From contig CAVVFX010000023.1 of the NCBI GenBank assembly GCA_963747535.1, positions 124,001-188,000 on the forward strand: a stretch of 64,000 nucleotides of DNA, in the 5' to 3' direction. Each line of letters opens with the position of its first letter. Positions within the stretch are counted from its first letter, which is position 1. Both the position numbers and the translations under genes were made by a program. The notes beneath the pieces are model-generated. The model was not told the DNA's origin. It saw only the letters and a program-made list of their open reading frames with translations, and made no database searches. Shown piece by piece: positions 7,811 to 18,539 of this stretch. Source of the stretch: CAVVFX01 sp963747535. Lineage in GTDB: Bacteria; Acidobacteriota; Terriglobia; Bryobacterales; Bryobacteraceae.

Positions 7811-9571
7811 TTAACGCTTGATCAGGTTTGGCTGACTGGTGGAAGCGACTTTCAACGGTATGGTGACGCTGCCCAAAGATCCCGACGCGTTGTCGCGCAC
7901 CACGATGCGAAGCTGCGTAGCCTGGGATACCAGGGGAATGGGTATGTCAGTCGTGCGATTCGGGCCGATGGGCAATATCAGACCAGCGCTTTTCATCATG
8001 CGGTCGTATTCTGTCTTAGTCGGAGTGAGATCGATCGTAACATCCTGGCCATTGAACTGGCTGCCCCGATCATTCTTTTGCACCACAAAGACATCGATTT
8101 TCGCGTTGTAACGGTCACCGACAGGCGTCCATCCGATCCCATCCGGGTCTACTTCCAAGCGCACCAGCATCGTATTCGGTGCAGGCTTATCGGTGCGAGC
8201 AGTGCCCACGCTGACACCCAGTGCACTGGAATCGAGCGGGCTCAACACGGCATCGTTGATCTCGGCCCTGCGGGTCTTTTCGTCCGAAGGCTTGTTTTCG
8301 AAATCGAAATAGCCCTTGCGGAACCGGACATCATAGCCCATTCCAGCGTGCTCGACCTTTACCGTCAGTTTGTGGAATTTACCGTCGTACTCCTCGTCCT
8401 TCGGGTAAAAACCCAGTGTATAAGTAGTGCTGGCGTCTTCGATGGCGTTGCGAATGGCGCTCTTCAAATCGTTGGTGTTGTAGTAAGCTTTGCCGCCGGT
8501 GCGACTGGCAAGCTCTTCCATGGTCTGCTGATTCTCAACAACCGGACCCATCGACAGCTGACCTTTGGGATGCAGATTCACCTTCTGATGCTCCGCGCTG
8601 AACCGCCCATCGGCCACCAGTCCGCGCGAATCCACCGGATAAATCGCGACGTTGGCGTCGTTGACTGCCTTGACAGTCCGGGTTACCTCGTCGCCGAAGG
8701 TTTGCTGGATGCGGGCCGGATCATTCATCTCATGGATGCTGTTGTATCCGATTTGGAGCGGAAAGCCGGTGGAGACCCAGATCAGGTTCTTGCGACCCGG
8801 CAGGCTCGACAGATGGTTGGCGATGAACTCGATGACCTTCAGGGTGCCTTGTATCCGGTCGACCATATAGAAGTCGCGCTGCATCCCGGTGGCGCCGGTG
8901 GTCACCCAGTTGCCCAGGCTGACCATGTCGGTACCGAAAGACATATTCTCATCCTGCGATACATCGGGCAGGGTTTTGCCATCACCAAACGCGTTCAGCG
9001 CGCGCAACAGGCCGGACGAGTCGGTGGTGTAATCGTGTAGAACCTTGAGGCCGGCCCCGGTCAAAAGATACACGCCGACGCGATCTTCCGGCCGTATGGT
9101 CTGCAGGAACTTCACCACCTGCTGCCGGGCGAACAACTGTTGCTGCATAGCCGTACCGAACTTGCCACTGGTGTTCTGCATGTCCAGCAGAATTACCGTA
9201 ACGCTTTGCGGCGTGCCGGGCTTGGACATCAGTTTGTTGGTATAAACGCCGGGGGGCAGCTTGACCGGAGATGCGGGGAGCTTGCCATTGCTCGATTCCT
9301 CCGAGAAGGTCGCAATGGTTTCCTGCTTGCCGTTGTCAAAAAGGCGGAAATCTTCTTTCTTCAGGTCGGTGACCGGCTGCCCTTTATGGCGGACGATCAC
9401 GTTTACCTGGATGAGACGCGTCGTCGAGTGAAACGTCGGCGTGTTCATCTGGACACTGCCCTGCGTGGCGTCTTTCTGCGCCGTTGGCTGCGCGGCTGGA
9501 TTGGCGGCTGGGCTCTGTGCCCACATCATGGCGGCGGCGATCAAAGCCGCGGCAGCGAAAATTTTACGCAT
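7811..9571 (-). CDS. Secreted VWFA-related protein of the acidobacterial type
   Basis: A 586-residue protein with a signal peptide (MRKIFAAAALIAAAMMWAQ), then an Ala/Pro/Gln-rich linker and a beta domain with VNVIVRHKGQPVTDLKKEDFRLFDNGKQ. The von Willebrand factor A-like domain (about residues 120-380) contains VTVILLDMQNTSG, where the metal-site consensus DxSxS is altered, and LPGRKNLIWVSTGFPL. The C-terminal third is beta-rich (KGYFDFENKPSDE onward). This matches the VWFA-related family that is strongly expanded in Solibacter-like acidobacteria. A surface or periplasmic adhesion or assembly role is inferred. The last eight codons, stop included, are duplicated downstream at 7648-7671. Confidence 0.88.
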   Translation of the reverse strand: MRKIFAAAALIAAAMMWAQSPAANPAAQPTAQKDATQGSVQMNTPTFHSTTRLIQVNVIVRHKGQPVTDLKKEDFRLFDNGKQETIATFSEESSNGKLPASPVKLPPGVYTNKLMSKPGTPQSVTVILLDMQNTSGKFGTAMQQQLFARQQVVKFLQTIRPEDRVGVYLLTGAGLKVLHDYTTDSSGLLRALNAFGDGKTLPDVSQDENMSFGTDMVSLGNWVTTGATGMQRDFYMVDRIQGTLKVIEFIANHLSSLPGRKNLIWVSTGFPLQIGYNSIHEMNDPARIQQTFGDEVTRTVKAVNDANVAIYPVDSRGLVADGRFSAEHQKVNLHPKGQLSMGPVVENQQTMEELASRTGGKAYYNTNDLKSAIRNAIEDASTTYTLGFYPKDEEYDGKFHKLTVKVEHAGMGYDVRFRKGYFDFENKPSDEKTRRAEINDAVLSPLDSSALGVSVGTARTDKPAPNTMLVRLEVDPDGIGWTPVGDRYNAKIDVFVVQKNDRGSQFNGQDVTIDLTPTKTEYDRMMKSAGLILPIGPNRTTDIPIPLVSQATQLRIVVRDNASGSLGSVTIPLKVASTSQPNLIKR

Positions 9572-9740
9572 CGGACGTTATCTCCATCTGTAAAGACGAA
9601 CCCCATTGGGGGTGGTTACTCTCGAATACTTTCATTAGCCCCCTTAAATCCAGCCGTGTCAATCACTAACTGAATGGTACACGCGGCGCGCCTCAAAGGA
9701 CTCAAACACCTCGATACTACCGGCAAGTTGCCGGCGGGCG

Positions 9741-9780
9741 CCGTACGACAGACGACGAAAAACGATCGTCTGTCGTACGG
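9741..9780. repeat. Dispersed palindrome, family A copy 1
   Basis: A perfect 15-bp stem (CCGTACGACAGACGA with its complement at 9766-9780) around the loop CGAAAAACGA. It lies 59 bases upstream of the ftsK start. It shares the A-rich loop and CGATNGTCTG core with nine other copies in the window. Confidence 0.85.
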
Positions 9781-9838
9781 GGACTATCGACGGGTATATA
9801 ATGGGAGCTGCTCTGGCTCTTGTCCGGCCGCCACCGGG

Positions 9839-12253
<2,415 letters not shown>

Positions 12254-12351
12254 GTCCGCGCGGTAAATAAGTGCCCCTTTACTTCATTTAACTTCTGGAC
12301 TGCAACCGATTCGGCTTCGTAGCGGTTCCAATCTAGTAGAGGTACTTCTTC

Positions 12352-12810
12352 ATGAACCAAACGCTTAAATACATCACACTCGGCGCGATTTGCGCCGGAC
12401 TCACTTTCGCCCAGGGCACTGCGCCCAGCCCGGCCACCATGGTGCAACGGCAGGTAGCGCGACTGACCAAACAGCTAACGCTAAACGCAAGCCAGCAAGC
12501 CCAGGCCACGACCATCTTCACTACGGAGGCAACCGCGAATCAGCCCATTATGGCTAGTTTGAAGACCGCCCGCACCTCGCTGACGGCTGCAATGACGAGC
12601 AACAATACGGCCGACATCGCGACGATCGCGGGTCAGATTGGGACGCTGGAAGGTCAACTGCTGACCAACTCCTCGACCGCCAATGCGGCGTTCTACGCGA
12701 TCCTGACGCCTACTCAACAGTCTGAATACGGCGTCCACGGCGGGTACGGAGGCCACGGGTTCGGCGGACCGGGCGCAGCCTTTCGCGGGCGAGGTGGTCC
12801 CGCGCAGTAA
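12352..12810 (+). CDS. Secreted Spy/CpxP-like small protein
   Basis: A 152-residue protein with signal peptide (ITLGAICAGLTFAQG). The mature part is helical and rich in Ala, Thr and Gln, with LTKQLTLNASQQAQATTIF and ILTPTQQSEY, which resemble the LTxxQ motifs of Spy/CpxP periplasmic chaperones and metal-stress sensors. The tail is rich in Gly, His and Arg (GGYGGHGFGG) and could bind metal. AGAGG precedes the ATG by 9 bases. Function as a chaperone or metal sensor is inferred from the motif only. Confidence 0.75.
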   Translation: MNQTLKYITLGAICAGLTFAQGTAPSPATMVQRQVARLTKQLTLNASQQAQATTIFTTEATANQPIMASLKTARTSLTAAMTSNNTADIATIAGQIGTLEGQLLTNSSTANAAFYAILTPTQQSEYGVHGGYGGHGFGGPGAAFRGRGGPAQ

Positions 12811-12880
12811 GTGAGTAATTAATACCGGTAGCGGGCGGCAACGAAAGCGGACCAAGAGTCCCGCGGCGGGGCCGCCCCCA

Positions 12881-12965
12881 CCGCTAACCGCGGGGCAGGT
12901 CGCGGTCCAGTGTGTCTGAAACTTGCGCCTTTGCAGCCGCGAGCGAAGTTTGGCCGCAGTTTCTG
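12881..12965. repeat. 85-bp dispersed repeat, copy 1
   Basis: Matches 33877-33961 at 82 of 85 positions in the same orientation. It contains the inverted halves AAACTTGCG and CGAAGTTT, so it can fold. It ends 4 bases from the stop of the response regulator gene. Confidence 0.9.
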
Positions 12966-12968
12966 GAT

Positions 12969-13409
12969 TCAGTTAAGAGCTTTTTGCACCACAGCAACCG
13001 CGGCCTCGACCTTGAAAGGCTTCTGAAGAAAGCCGTGCACCGCGAAGGGAACTTCGCTCATCTTCATGTCGGCTCCGGTATAACCTGACATCATCACGAT
13101 CCGCATGTCGGGATGTAATTGTTGCAGACTCGCAGCGAGATCCGCTCCATTTTGTTCAGGCATGATGTAATCGACAATTGCCAGGGCGACTTGGGATTCG
13201 TTCTTCTGGCAGAGTTCGAAAGCTTCACGTGCGCCAGTCGCGGCCAACACAAGATAGCCTGCCTTACGCAGCACTGCCGCCAGAATGGTAGTGATCATGG
13301 GTTCGTCGTCGACCACCAGAACCGTCGGTTTATCAGTAGTCCCCTCTGCCATCATCGCTTTTTCAGCGTGCCGGATACCGGCTTCAGCCTGAACTATCAC
13401 AAATTCCAT
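12969..13409 (-). CDS. Single-domain response regulator
   Basis: A 146-residue receiver-only protein. Residues 28-146 show VLVVDDEP (acidic pocket), VALAIVDYIMPEQNG (phosphoacceptor Asp), VMMSGYTG (Thr/Ser switch) and FLQKPF (conserved Lys). There is no output domain, so it would act by protein contact or in a phosphorelay. AAGGG lies just upstream of ATG 13409, supporting this start, although the receiver domain begins only at about residue 28 and inner ATG codons at 13355 and 13352 are possible. No kinase gene is adjacent. Confidence 0.9.
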   Translation of the reverse strand: MEFVIVQAEAGIRHAEKAMMAEGTTDKPTVLVVDDEPMITTILAAVLRKAGYLVLAATGAREAFELCQKNESQVALAIVDYIMPEQNGADLAASLQQLHPDMRIVMMSGYTGADMKMSEVPFAVHGFLQKPFKVEAAVAVVQKALN

Positions 13410-13786
13410 CTACCCTTATAGCAACTGGTTTGCCGAAGTGCGAAGGTTTACAGGAATAGGGCTGAAGGCGGTAATCGATGCTAGAATCTTTGCGCCGAGC
13501 GATGATTTCTTGCGGAAGCAAAAGCGGCTGGACAGCCGGCGGACTTTGGCCATTTCAGTTTCAACTTCTTGCGAAGCAGCGGGCACGTGTAATGGGAAAA
13601 GCACGTTTCTCCGGCTTCGTCTCGAATGGTCGGATGAAAGCCAAAGCCGCAGAAACAGCCGCTACCCAGGCCGCTTCGCACACCAGAGCCTGTCGTTTGC
13701 GCGACAAGGGCGACCCGGGGGTCGCTTGCGGACGCGGGCGTCCGCCCCACAAAAGGCCAGCCGGACACCAAAAACGATGGTCTGTC
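13410..13786. other. Intergenic region without a supported gene
   Basis: Short frames exist on both strands, but none has a recognisable domain or convincing start. The right half holds several hairpins: GCGACCC around 13710-13725, GCGGACGC/GCGTCCGC at 13728-13745, and the family A palindrome at 13757-13792. Confidence 0.6.
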
Positions 13787-13792
13787 TTACGG
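13757..13792. repeat. Dispersed palindrome, family A copy 2
   Basis: CCGGACACCAAAAACGATGG followed by TCTGTCTTACGG. It has the shared A-rich loop and CGATGGTCTG core, with mismatches in the left arm. It abuts the 3' end of the DUF971 gene. Confidence 0.7.
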
Positions 13793-14134
13793 GCGACACG
13801 TGTCGCACGGGCAGATCTTGCGTAGGTGCTCGAACGAATAGATCCCGGAGCCGTGTCCATCGGACCACTGAATCCGGATAGCGTAGTTGCCAACCGGTTC
13901 AACCGCATCCATCTTCAATTTTCGGGTGTACATTTGAAACGGATTGGCGGGCTGCTCCGCGGATTTGGGACGCGGCGGGGTGCCATGCGCGCCGGTACAG
14001 GCTGCACAGGGGCAATGATCGCGAAGCCAGGTGAGATCGTAGGCGCTATGGTGTGCGTCCTTCCAATCGATGTTGATGCCGCGAGATTTGGAGATCGCGA
14101 TGTGTTCGGGGTCAGTGCAGAGGGTATCAGGCAT
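13787..14134 (-). CDS. DUF971 / gamma-butyrobetaine hydroxylase N-terminal-like protein
   Basis: A 115-residue stand-alone DUF971 protein. Conserved features are LTWLRDHCPCAACTG, where Cys residues could bind zinc or iron-sulfur, EPVGNYAIRIQWSDGHGSGIYSFEHLR, and the final CPCDTC. In other bacteria such proteins occur alone or as the N-terminal domain of gamma-butyrobetaine dioxygenase and have been linked to iron-sulfur cluster proteins. The length is normal for the family. The actual role here is unknown. Confidence 0.88.
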   Translation of the reverse strand: MPDTLCTDPEHIAISKSRGINIDWKDAHHSAYDLTWLRDHCPCAACTGAHGTPPRPKSAEQPANPFQMYTRKLKMDAVEPVGNYAIRIQWSDGHGSGIYSFEHLRKICPCDTCRP

Positions 14135-14143
14135 ATAAGAGAA

Positions 14144-14159
14144 ACAGGCTGAAGCCTGT
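14144..14159. repeat. Short hairpin ACAGGCT / AGCCTGT
   Basis: A perfect 7-bp stem with a 2-base centre in the 32-base gap between the Rel stop and the DUF971 start. One of five similar small palindromes in this block (others near 16473, 18439, 20311, 21639). Confidence 0.7.
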
Positions 14160-14166
14160 GTTACGT

Positions 14167-16464
14167 TTAGCTTAGCTGGCGCTCGACGTCGCGCACACCG
14201 GAGATGCGCCGGAGTGCGTTCACCAGCTTCTCCAGTTGTTTCTTGTCCCGGACATCGACAGTCATTTCAACCAGTGCACCGTCAGACGTCGAATCGAACT
14301 CAGTGCGCGCCTCCAGGCTGCGGATATTGGTCTTTTCGTCCGACAGCGTCGAAGTGATGTTGGCCAGCAGACCCGGGCGGTCATCGGTATGCACCACGAT
14401 GCGAACCGGAAAGGATTCGTCGGCGGCGCGTTCCCACTCGACGTCAATCTTCCGCTCGACCTCGTACATCAGGTTCTGCACGTTAGGACAGGCCTTGGAG
14501 TGGACGGCAATGCCCTTCCCCCGGGTGACGTAGCCGACAATGCCCTCGCCCCGGATGGGATTGCAGCACTTGGCCCGGTAAACCAGGAGGTCGTCGACAC
14601 CCTTGACCTTGACGACGCCATCGCCGCGGTTCGCCCGATCCTGGCGCTCCGCCGGAGAGATGGTTGCGGGCGTTTCGGTTGAGACAGGAGGTGGAGGCGT
14701 CGGCTCTTCCGGGCAAACGAGACCGGGCGAGGCTTTCTGCAGAACCTGACGGGCGCTGAACTTGCCGTAGCCCAGGCTGGCGTAAAGATCTTCGACCTTC
14801 GCCATGCCGTAGTCCGATGCGACGCGCTCCAGTTCGGCCCGCGCGATACGAGCCATCTGCACACCCATGCGCCGAGCCTCTTTTTCGAGATACTTCTGTC
14901 CGATCTCGATGGCCTTGCTGCGCTCGCTGGCGTTGATGATGTGCTTGATCTTGTTACGGGCGCGCGAGGTTTTTACGAGCGACAGCCAGTCCTTACTGGG
15001 CTGGTGTCCGGGTTGCGTCAGAATCTCGACCGCGTCGCCGTTCTTCAGGACGTAGCGCAGAGGCACGATGCGGCCGTTGACCTTCGCCCCGACGCACGTC
15101 GTGCCCACGTCGGAGTGAATGGCGTAGGCAAAGTCGATGGGCGTCGCTCCGCGGGGAAGCACGATGACGCGGCCCCTGGGCGTGAAGGTATAGACTTCCT
15201 CCGGGTACAGGTCGACTTTCAACGTCGACATGAACTCACCGGGATCCGGCATGTCCTGCTGCCACTCGACGAGATGCCGGAGCCAGACCATGCGCTGGTC
15301 ATCCTCGGCCGGGCCTTTCTTGCCTTCTTTGTACTTCCAGTGGGCCGCGATACCTTCCTCCGCGACCCGATGCATCTCTTCGGTGCGAATCTGGACCTCG
15401 AAATGGTGCCCCTCCGGCCCGAGCACGGAAGTATGGAGCGATTGGTAGAGGTTGGGACGCGGGATAGCGATGAAGTCCTTGATGCGGCCGGGAATGGGGC
15501 GCCACTCATTGTGAATGACACCGAGGGCCGCGTAGCAGTTCTTCACCGAGTCGGTGACGATGCGAAGCGCCGTGAGGTCGTAAACCTGGTCGATGGTGAT
15601 CTTCTGCCGCTTCAGTTTCTGGTAGACGGAAAAGGCGCGCTTCAGCCGCGCTTCAATGCGGGCGGGTATCCCTTCACGGCGGAGTTCACCCTCCACGGTG
15701 GATTTGACCAGCGCCAGCAGCCTCTCGTTCTCTTCGCGTTTTTCATCGATGGTTTTGGAAATCTCGGCATAGGCCGCGGGATCCAGGTAGCGAAACGAGA
15801 GGTCCTCGAGTTCACCGCGAACCTTTCCCATCCCCAGGCGATGGGCAATGGGAGCATAGATTTCCAGCGTTTCGCGGGCGATGCGTTCCTGGCGCTCGGT
15901 GGATAGGCTGCCTAAAGTTCGCATGTTATGCAGGCGGTCAGCCAGTTTGATGAGGATGACCCGGATGTCTCCGACCATCGCGAGGAGCATCTTGCGGAAA
16001 CTCTCGGCCTGGCGGTCCTCCGCGGAGAAGAAGTCGAACTTCGCCAGTTTAGTGACGCCATCGACGCAGCGGGCGACTTCGGGGCCGAATTTCTTGCGAA
16101 TCTCTTCGACGGTGACGCTGGTGTCTTCCACTACGTCGTGCAGCAAACCGGTCTGCAGGCTGACCATGTCCATGCGCATATTCGCGAGGATATGGGAAAC
16201 CTCCAGCGGGTGAGTCATGTACGGCTCACCGGATGCTCTTAGTTGTCCGTGGTGTTGCTGGTCGGCAAACTGGAAGGCTTCGATGAGAGGAGCAAGATCC
16301 TCATTTGGGCGGATCTCGCGGACTTGAGCGACCAGGCGCTCAAAAGTGGCATTGACAGAAGCGGAGCCGCCGGCGAGGGGGTCTGGTTCTGCCGGCAACC
16401 CCAACGGCGCAGCCACCGGCTGGTTTACTTCCGAGCCGGCGGCTAGTTCAGCTTCATTGGGCAT
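14167..16464 (-). CDS. rel: Bifunctional (p)ppGpp synthetase/hydrolase Rel
   Basis: A 765-residue stringent-response enzyme that makes and degrades (p)ppGpp. In order: HD hydrolase domain (YMTHPLEVSHIL, LLHDVVEDTSVT, LADRLHNMRTL, about residues 60-210), synthetase domain (YDLTALRIV, then PGRIKDFIAIPRPNLYQSLH), TGS domain (VYTFTPRGRVIVLPRGATP), Cys-rich zinc-finger-like domain (CCNPIRGEGIVGYVTRGKGI, with His and Cys after it) and a C-terminal ACT domain. The RIKD version of the synthetase motif and the complete HD motif indicate a bifunctional Rel rather than a RelA-only synthetase. Length is typical. It lies upstream of DUF971 and downstream of the TPR lipoprotein gene on the same strand. Confidence 0.97.
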   Translation of the reverse strand: MPNEAELAAGSEVNQPVAAPLGLPAEPDPLAGGSASVNATFERLVAQVREIRPNEDLAPLIEAFQFADQQHHGQLRASGEPYMTHPLEVSHILANMRMDMVSLQTGLLHDVVEDTSVTVEEIRKKFGPEVARCVDGVTKLAKFDFFSAEDRQAESFRKMLLAMVGDIRVILIKLADRLHNMRTLGSLSTERQERIARETLEIYAPIAHRLGMGKVRGELEDLSFRYLDPAAYAEISKTIDEKREENERLLALVKSTVEGELRREGIPARIEARLKRAFSVYQKLKRQKITIDQVYDLTALRIVTDSVKNCYAALGVIHNEWRPIPGRIKDFIAIPRPNLYQSLHTSVLGPEGHHFEVQIRTEEMHRVAEEGIAAHWKYKEGKKGPAEDDQRMVWLRHLVEWQQDMPDPGEFMSTLKVDLYPEEVYTFTPRGRVIVLPRGATPIDFAYAIHSDVGTTCVGAKVNGRIVPLRYVLKNGDAVEILTQPGHQPSKDWLSLVKTSRARNKIKHIINASERSKAIEIGQKYLEKEARRMGVQMARIARAELERVASDYGMAKVEDLYASLGYGKFSARQVLQKASPGLVCPEEPTPPPPVSTETPATISPAERQDRANRGDGVVKVKGVDDLLVYRAKCCNPIRGEGIVGYVTRGKGIAVHSKACPNVQNLMYEVERKIDVEWERAADESFPVRIVVHTDDRPGLLANITSTLSDEKTNIRSLEARTEFDSTSDGALVEMTVDVRDKKQLEKLVNALRRISGVRDVERQLS

Positions 16465-16472
16465 TTACAAAA

Positions 16473-16492
16473 GGACAGGCTCATGCCTGTCC
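16473..16492. repeat. Intercistronic hairpin GGACAGGC / GCCTGTCC
   Basis: A perfect 8-bp stem with loop TCAT between the TPR gene stop (16498) and the rel start (16464). The position suggests a processing, stability or weak termination element. Confidence 0.75.
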
Positions 16493-16497
16493 CAATT

Positions 16498-17367
16498 CTA
16501 CTTCGCGGTGGCTCCGCCGGCTGCAGCGGCCGCAGCTTTCTTCTCGGCATTCTTCTTCTGGGTAGCCAGCGTCTTCTGGACCCAGTTGTCGGCCTCTTCG
16601 ACCGCCTTCTTGTACTCGGCGGGAGTATCCAGCAGATCGGCACGATAGCGGATGAGCAGGTTCATGTAGGCCATGGCGTTTTCGTAATCGGGATCCGCCT
16701 TCAGCGCTTCCTGTTCGGCCTTGATGCCGTCGTCAAGCTGCGGCATCCATTTGGCCTTCAACTCCTCGCGGACCTTTTTCTCCTTGGCGTCGGGGGGTTT
16801 CAAGCCTTTGGGGGTAGTCTGAAAACCTAGCGGGCCGGGATCTTCCGGCTTCATAGCCATATCCACGCGAGCCTGGCGGTCCACGATCAGGAAACGAGTC
16901 CACGGAATCACCCCGAGCGTGTAATAGGCTTCTTTGTTGCTCGGATCGAGTTCGACGACCTTACGATTCCACTCTTCCGCCTTATCCCAATCCTTCTGCT
17001 GAAAATAGATATTCGCAATAGACTGAGTGGCGAGCAGATCCTTGGGATTGGCATCGAGGACCTTGGTGAACTGCTCCATCGCCGATTGCGCATACTGCTT
17101 GTTTTCCGGTGAATCGGCGCCCGGAATGTACTGGCTCATATACGCAGTAGCCAGATACAGCCGTGCTGTGGGGAATTCAGGATCAAGCTCCACAGCCTTC
17201 TTGAAATACTCCACCGCGTCCGAATACTTAGTTGCCTTGAACGCCTGTACGCCGCGATTGAGATTGTCGCGGGCCCTGAGCTTCTGACATCCGGACGTGA
17301 GGGTCACGAGCGCTATCAGCGCCGCGGCCAGCACAATCAGTCTTGGTTTCATAGTGAAATGCCGCAT
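16498..17367 (-). CDS. TPR-containing lipoprotein
   Basis: A 289-residue protein with a lipoprotein signal (LIVLAAALIALVTLTSGC, lipobox LTSGC). It contains at least three tetratricopeptide units, the first LNRGVQAFKATKYSDAVEYF followed by KKAVELDPEFPTA, and later NIYFQQKDWDKAEEWNRKVV and EAYYTLGVIPWTRF. A Lys/Ala-rich tail ends the protein. It is probably anchored in a membrane and exposed to the periplasm as a protein scaffold. The exact start is unsure: ATG 17367 has GGAGG 12 bases upstream, while ATG 17352 places the signal peptide at the very N-terminus. It precedes rel on the same strand. Confidence 0.85.
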   Translation of the reverse strand: MRHFTMKPRLIVLAAALIALVTLTSGCQKLRARDNLNRGVQAFKATKYSDAVEYFKKAVELDPEFPTARLYLATAYMSQYIPGADSPENKQYAQSAMEQFTKVLDANPKDLLATQSIANIYFQQKDWDKAEEWNRKVVELDPSNKEAYYTLGVIPWTRFLIVDRQARVDMAMKPEDPGPLGFQTTPKGLKPPDAKEKKVREELKAKWMPQLDDGIKAEQEALKADPDYENAMAYMNLLIRYRADLLDTPAEYKKAVEEADNWVQKTLATQKKNAEKKAAAAAAGGATAK

Positions 17368-17519
17368 CCTTAAGTAAGTCCTCCACCGATTGGAGTGATC
17401 TTGTTTCGTCATACTATCGCTTCATCATACGTATCTCATCATACGTAGCAGGGAGCGCGAGGGCAAGACAAGAAGCGCGGCTATCGCCGCATTTCCCTCA
17501 AGCGCCCGCGCCCGCTTGT

Positions 17520-17945
17520 TTAGTGGCCTTCCTCAACCTTGGGCGTCATCAGACCGACCTTGTCGATCCCGGCGCCGTGAGCGATATCGATCGCTTTGGC
17601 AACCGTCCCGAAATCAAGATCCGGATCTCCCTTGACGAATACGACCTTCTCGGCGCGGGTTTTGAAGACCTCAATGAGACGGTCCTGTAGCTTCTCCGGG
17701 CTGGTGTCTTCGTTGTTGAGCTTCCAACTCTTGTCTTTATCGATGACAATGACCACCGTGCGATCGTTATTCTCCTCCTGCTTTTGGTTGGGCGGCGGCG
17801 GCTGAGGCGCCAAGGCATCCAGGCCGTGAGGAGTGACCGGCGAGATCGCCATAAAAATGATGAGCAGCACCAGGAGGATGTCGATCATCGGCGTCATGTT
17901 GATGTTCGACAGGGCGCCACTCCCGCCGCCTACGTTCATTGCCAT
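17520..17945 (-). CDS. exbD: ExbD/TolR-type biopolymer transport protein (second of two)
   Basis: A 141-residue inner-membrane protein with one N-terminal helix (NINMTPMIDILLVLLIIFMA). The Asp in this helix is the conserved proton-path residue of ExbD/TolR. A periplasmic domain follows (DRTVVIVIDKDKSWKLNNE, KVVFVKGDPDLDFGTVAKAI). It would form the proton-driven motor with the ExbB-like protein. It is the last gene of the tonB-exbB-exbD-exbD row, 12 bases after the first exbD. Two non-identical ExbD proteins in one operon are common in acidobacteria and may form a heteromeric motor. Confidence 0.93.
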   Translation of the reverse strand: MAMNVGGGSGALSNINMTPMIDILLVLLIIFMAISPVTPHGLDALAPQPPPPNQKQEENNDRTVVIVIDKDKSWKLNNEDTSPEKLQDRLIEVFKTRAEKVVFVKGDPDLDFGTVAKAIDIAHGAGIDKVGLMTPKVEEGH

Positions 17946-17957
17946 ATCAATATCTCC

Positions 17958-18422
17958 TTATATCCCACCGGCCGGACTGCCTTCGGGTTTCTTCTCCGGA
18001 ACGGGCTGCACGGCCTGCTCGGTCAGCAGACCAATATCATCCACTCCGCCGGCGCGAAGATTGTCCACCACGTCTTCCACCCGCCCGTACTTAGCCCGGA
18101 TATCAGCCGAGATGTACACGGTCTTGACAGGACGATTGGCCAACAGATCCTTGACCTTCGGCGCGAGATCCTCGGGTTGGACCTTAATCGTACCGGGGCT
18201 GAGGAAACAGCTTCCGTCACGGGTCACCGCGATTTCCACGGCATCTTCCTTATCGGCATCCGACATCGCGACGGCGTTACGAGCTTTATACTTATCCACA
18301 CTTACGGTCTTCGACAGCATCGGCGTGATAACCATGAAAATGATCAGCACGACGAGCATCACGTCCACCATAGGAGTGACGTTGATATCCGATACTGGCG
18401 GCGGCGCCTTTTTTAGTTCCAT
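17958..18422 (-). CDS. exbD: ExbD/TolR-type biopolymer transport protein (first of two)
   Basis: A 154-residue single-helix membrane protein (PPVSDINVTPMVDVMLVVL with conserved Asp). The periplasmic part carries DKYKARNAVAMSDADKEDAV, VYISADIRAKYGRVEDVVD and GLLTEQAVQP. It differs strongly from the second ExbD, so the pair is not a recent duplication. It works with ExbB as the proton channel that energises TonB. Two hairpins lie between it and exbB (18439-18456 and 18468-18491), which may lower or stabilise parts of the transcript. Confidence 0.93.
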   Translation of the reverse strand: MELKKAPPPVSDINVTPMVDVMLVVLIIFMVITPMLSKTVSVDKYKARNAVAMSDADKEDAVEIAVTRDGSCFLSPGTIKVQPEDLAPKVKDLLANRPVKTVYISADIRAKYGRVEDVVDNLRAGGVDDIGLLTEQAVQPVPEKKPEGSPAGGI

Positions 18423-18438
18423 ATATCTTCTCCAGTAA

Positions 18439-18456
18439 CACAGACCTCAGTCTGTG
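18439..18456. repeat. Intercistronic hairpin CACAGAC / GTCTGTG
   Basis: A perfect 7-bp stem with loop CTCA, 17 bases upstream of the first exbD start. Confidence 0.75.
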
Positions 18457-18467
18457 CCTTTCACGGC

Positions 18468-18491
18468 CGGGCGCGGTTCGGACCGCGCCCG
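18468..18491. repeat. Strong GC hairpin between exbB and exbD
   Basis: CGGGCGCGGT pairs with ACCGCGCCCG around loop TCGG, giving a perfect 10-bp stem. No T run follows on the minus strand, so it looks more like an mRNA processing or stability element than a terminator. Confidence 0.8.
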
Positions 18492-18539
18492 ACAATGATC
18501 AACTCGCCCAGCTCTCCAACAGACGCAAGCCTGTCTACG

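Noticed and set aside
9674..9838. Longer N-terminus for FtsK
   Set aside because: It would translate through a perfect palindromic repeat and adds no conserved sequence.
13481..13771. Minus-strand 96-residue frame with several Cys
   Set aside because: No convincing start, no family pattern, and its first part lies in repeat hairpins.
13438..13881. Plus-strand 147-residue frame
   Set aside because: Runs through a dispersed palindrome into the antisense of the DUF971 gene and has no recognisable domain.
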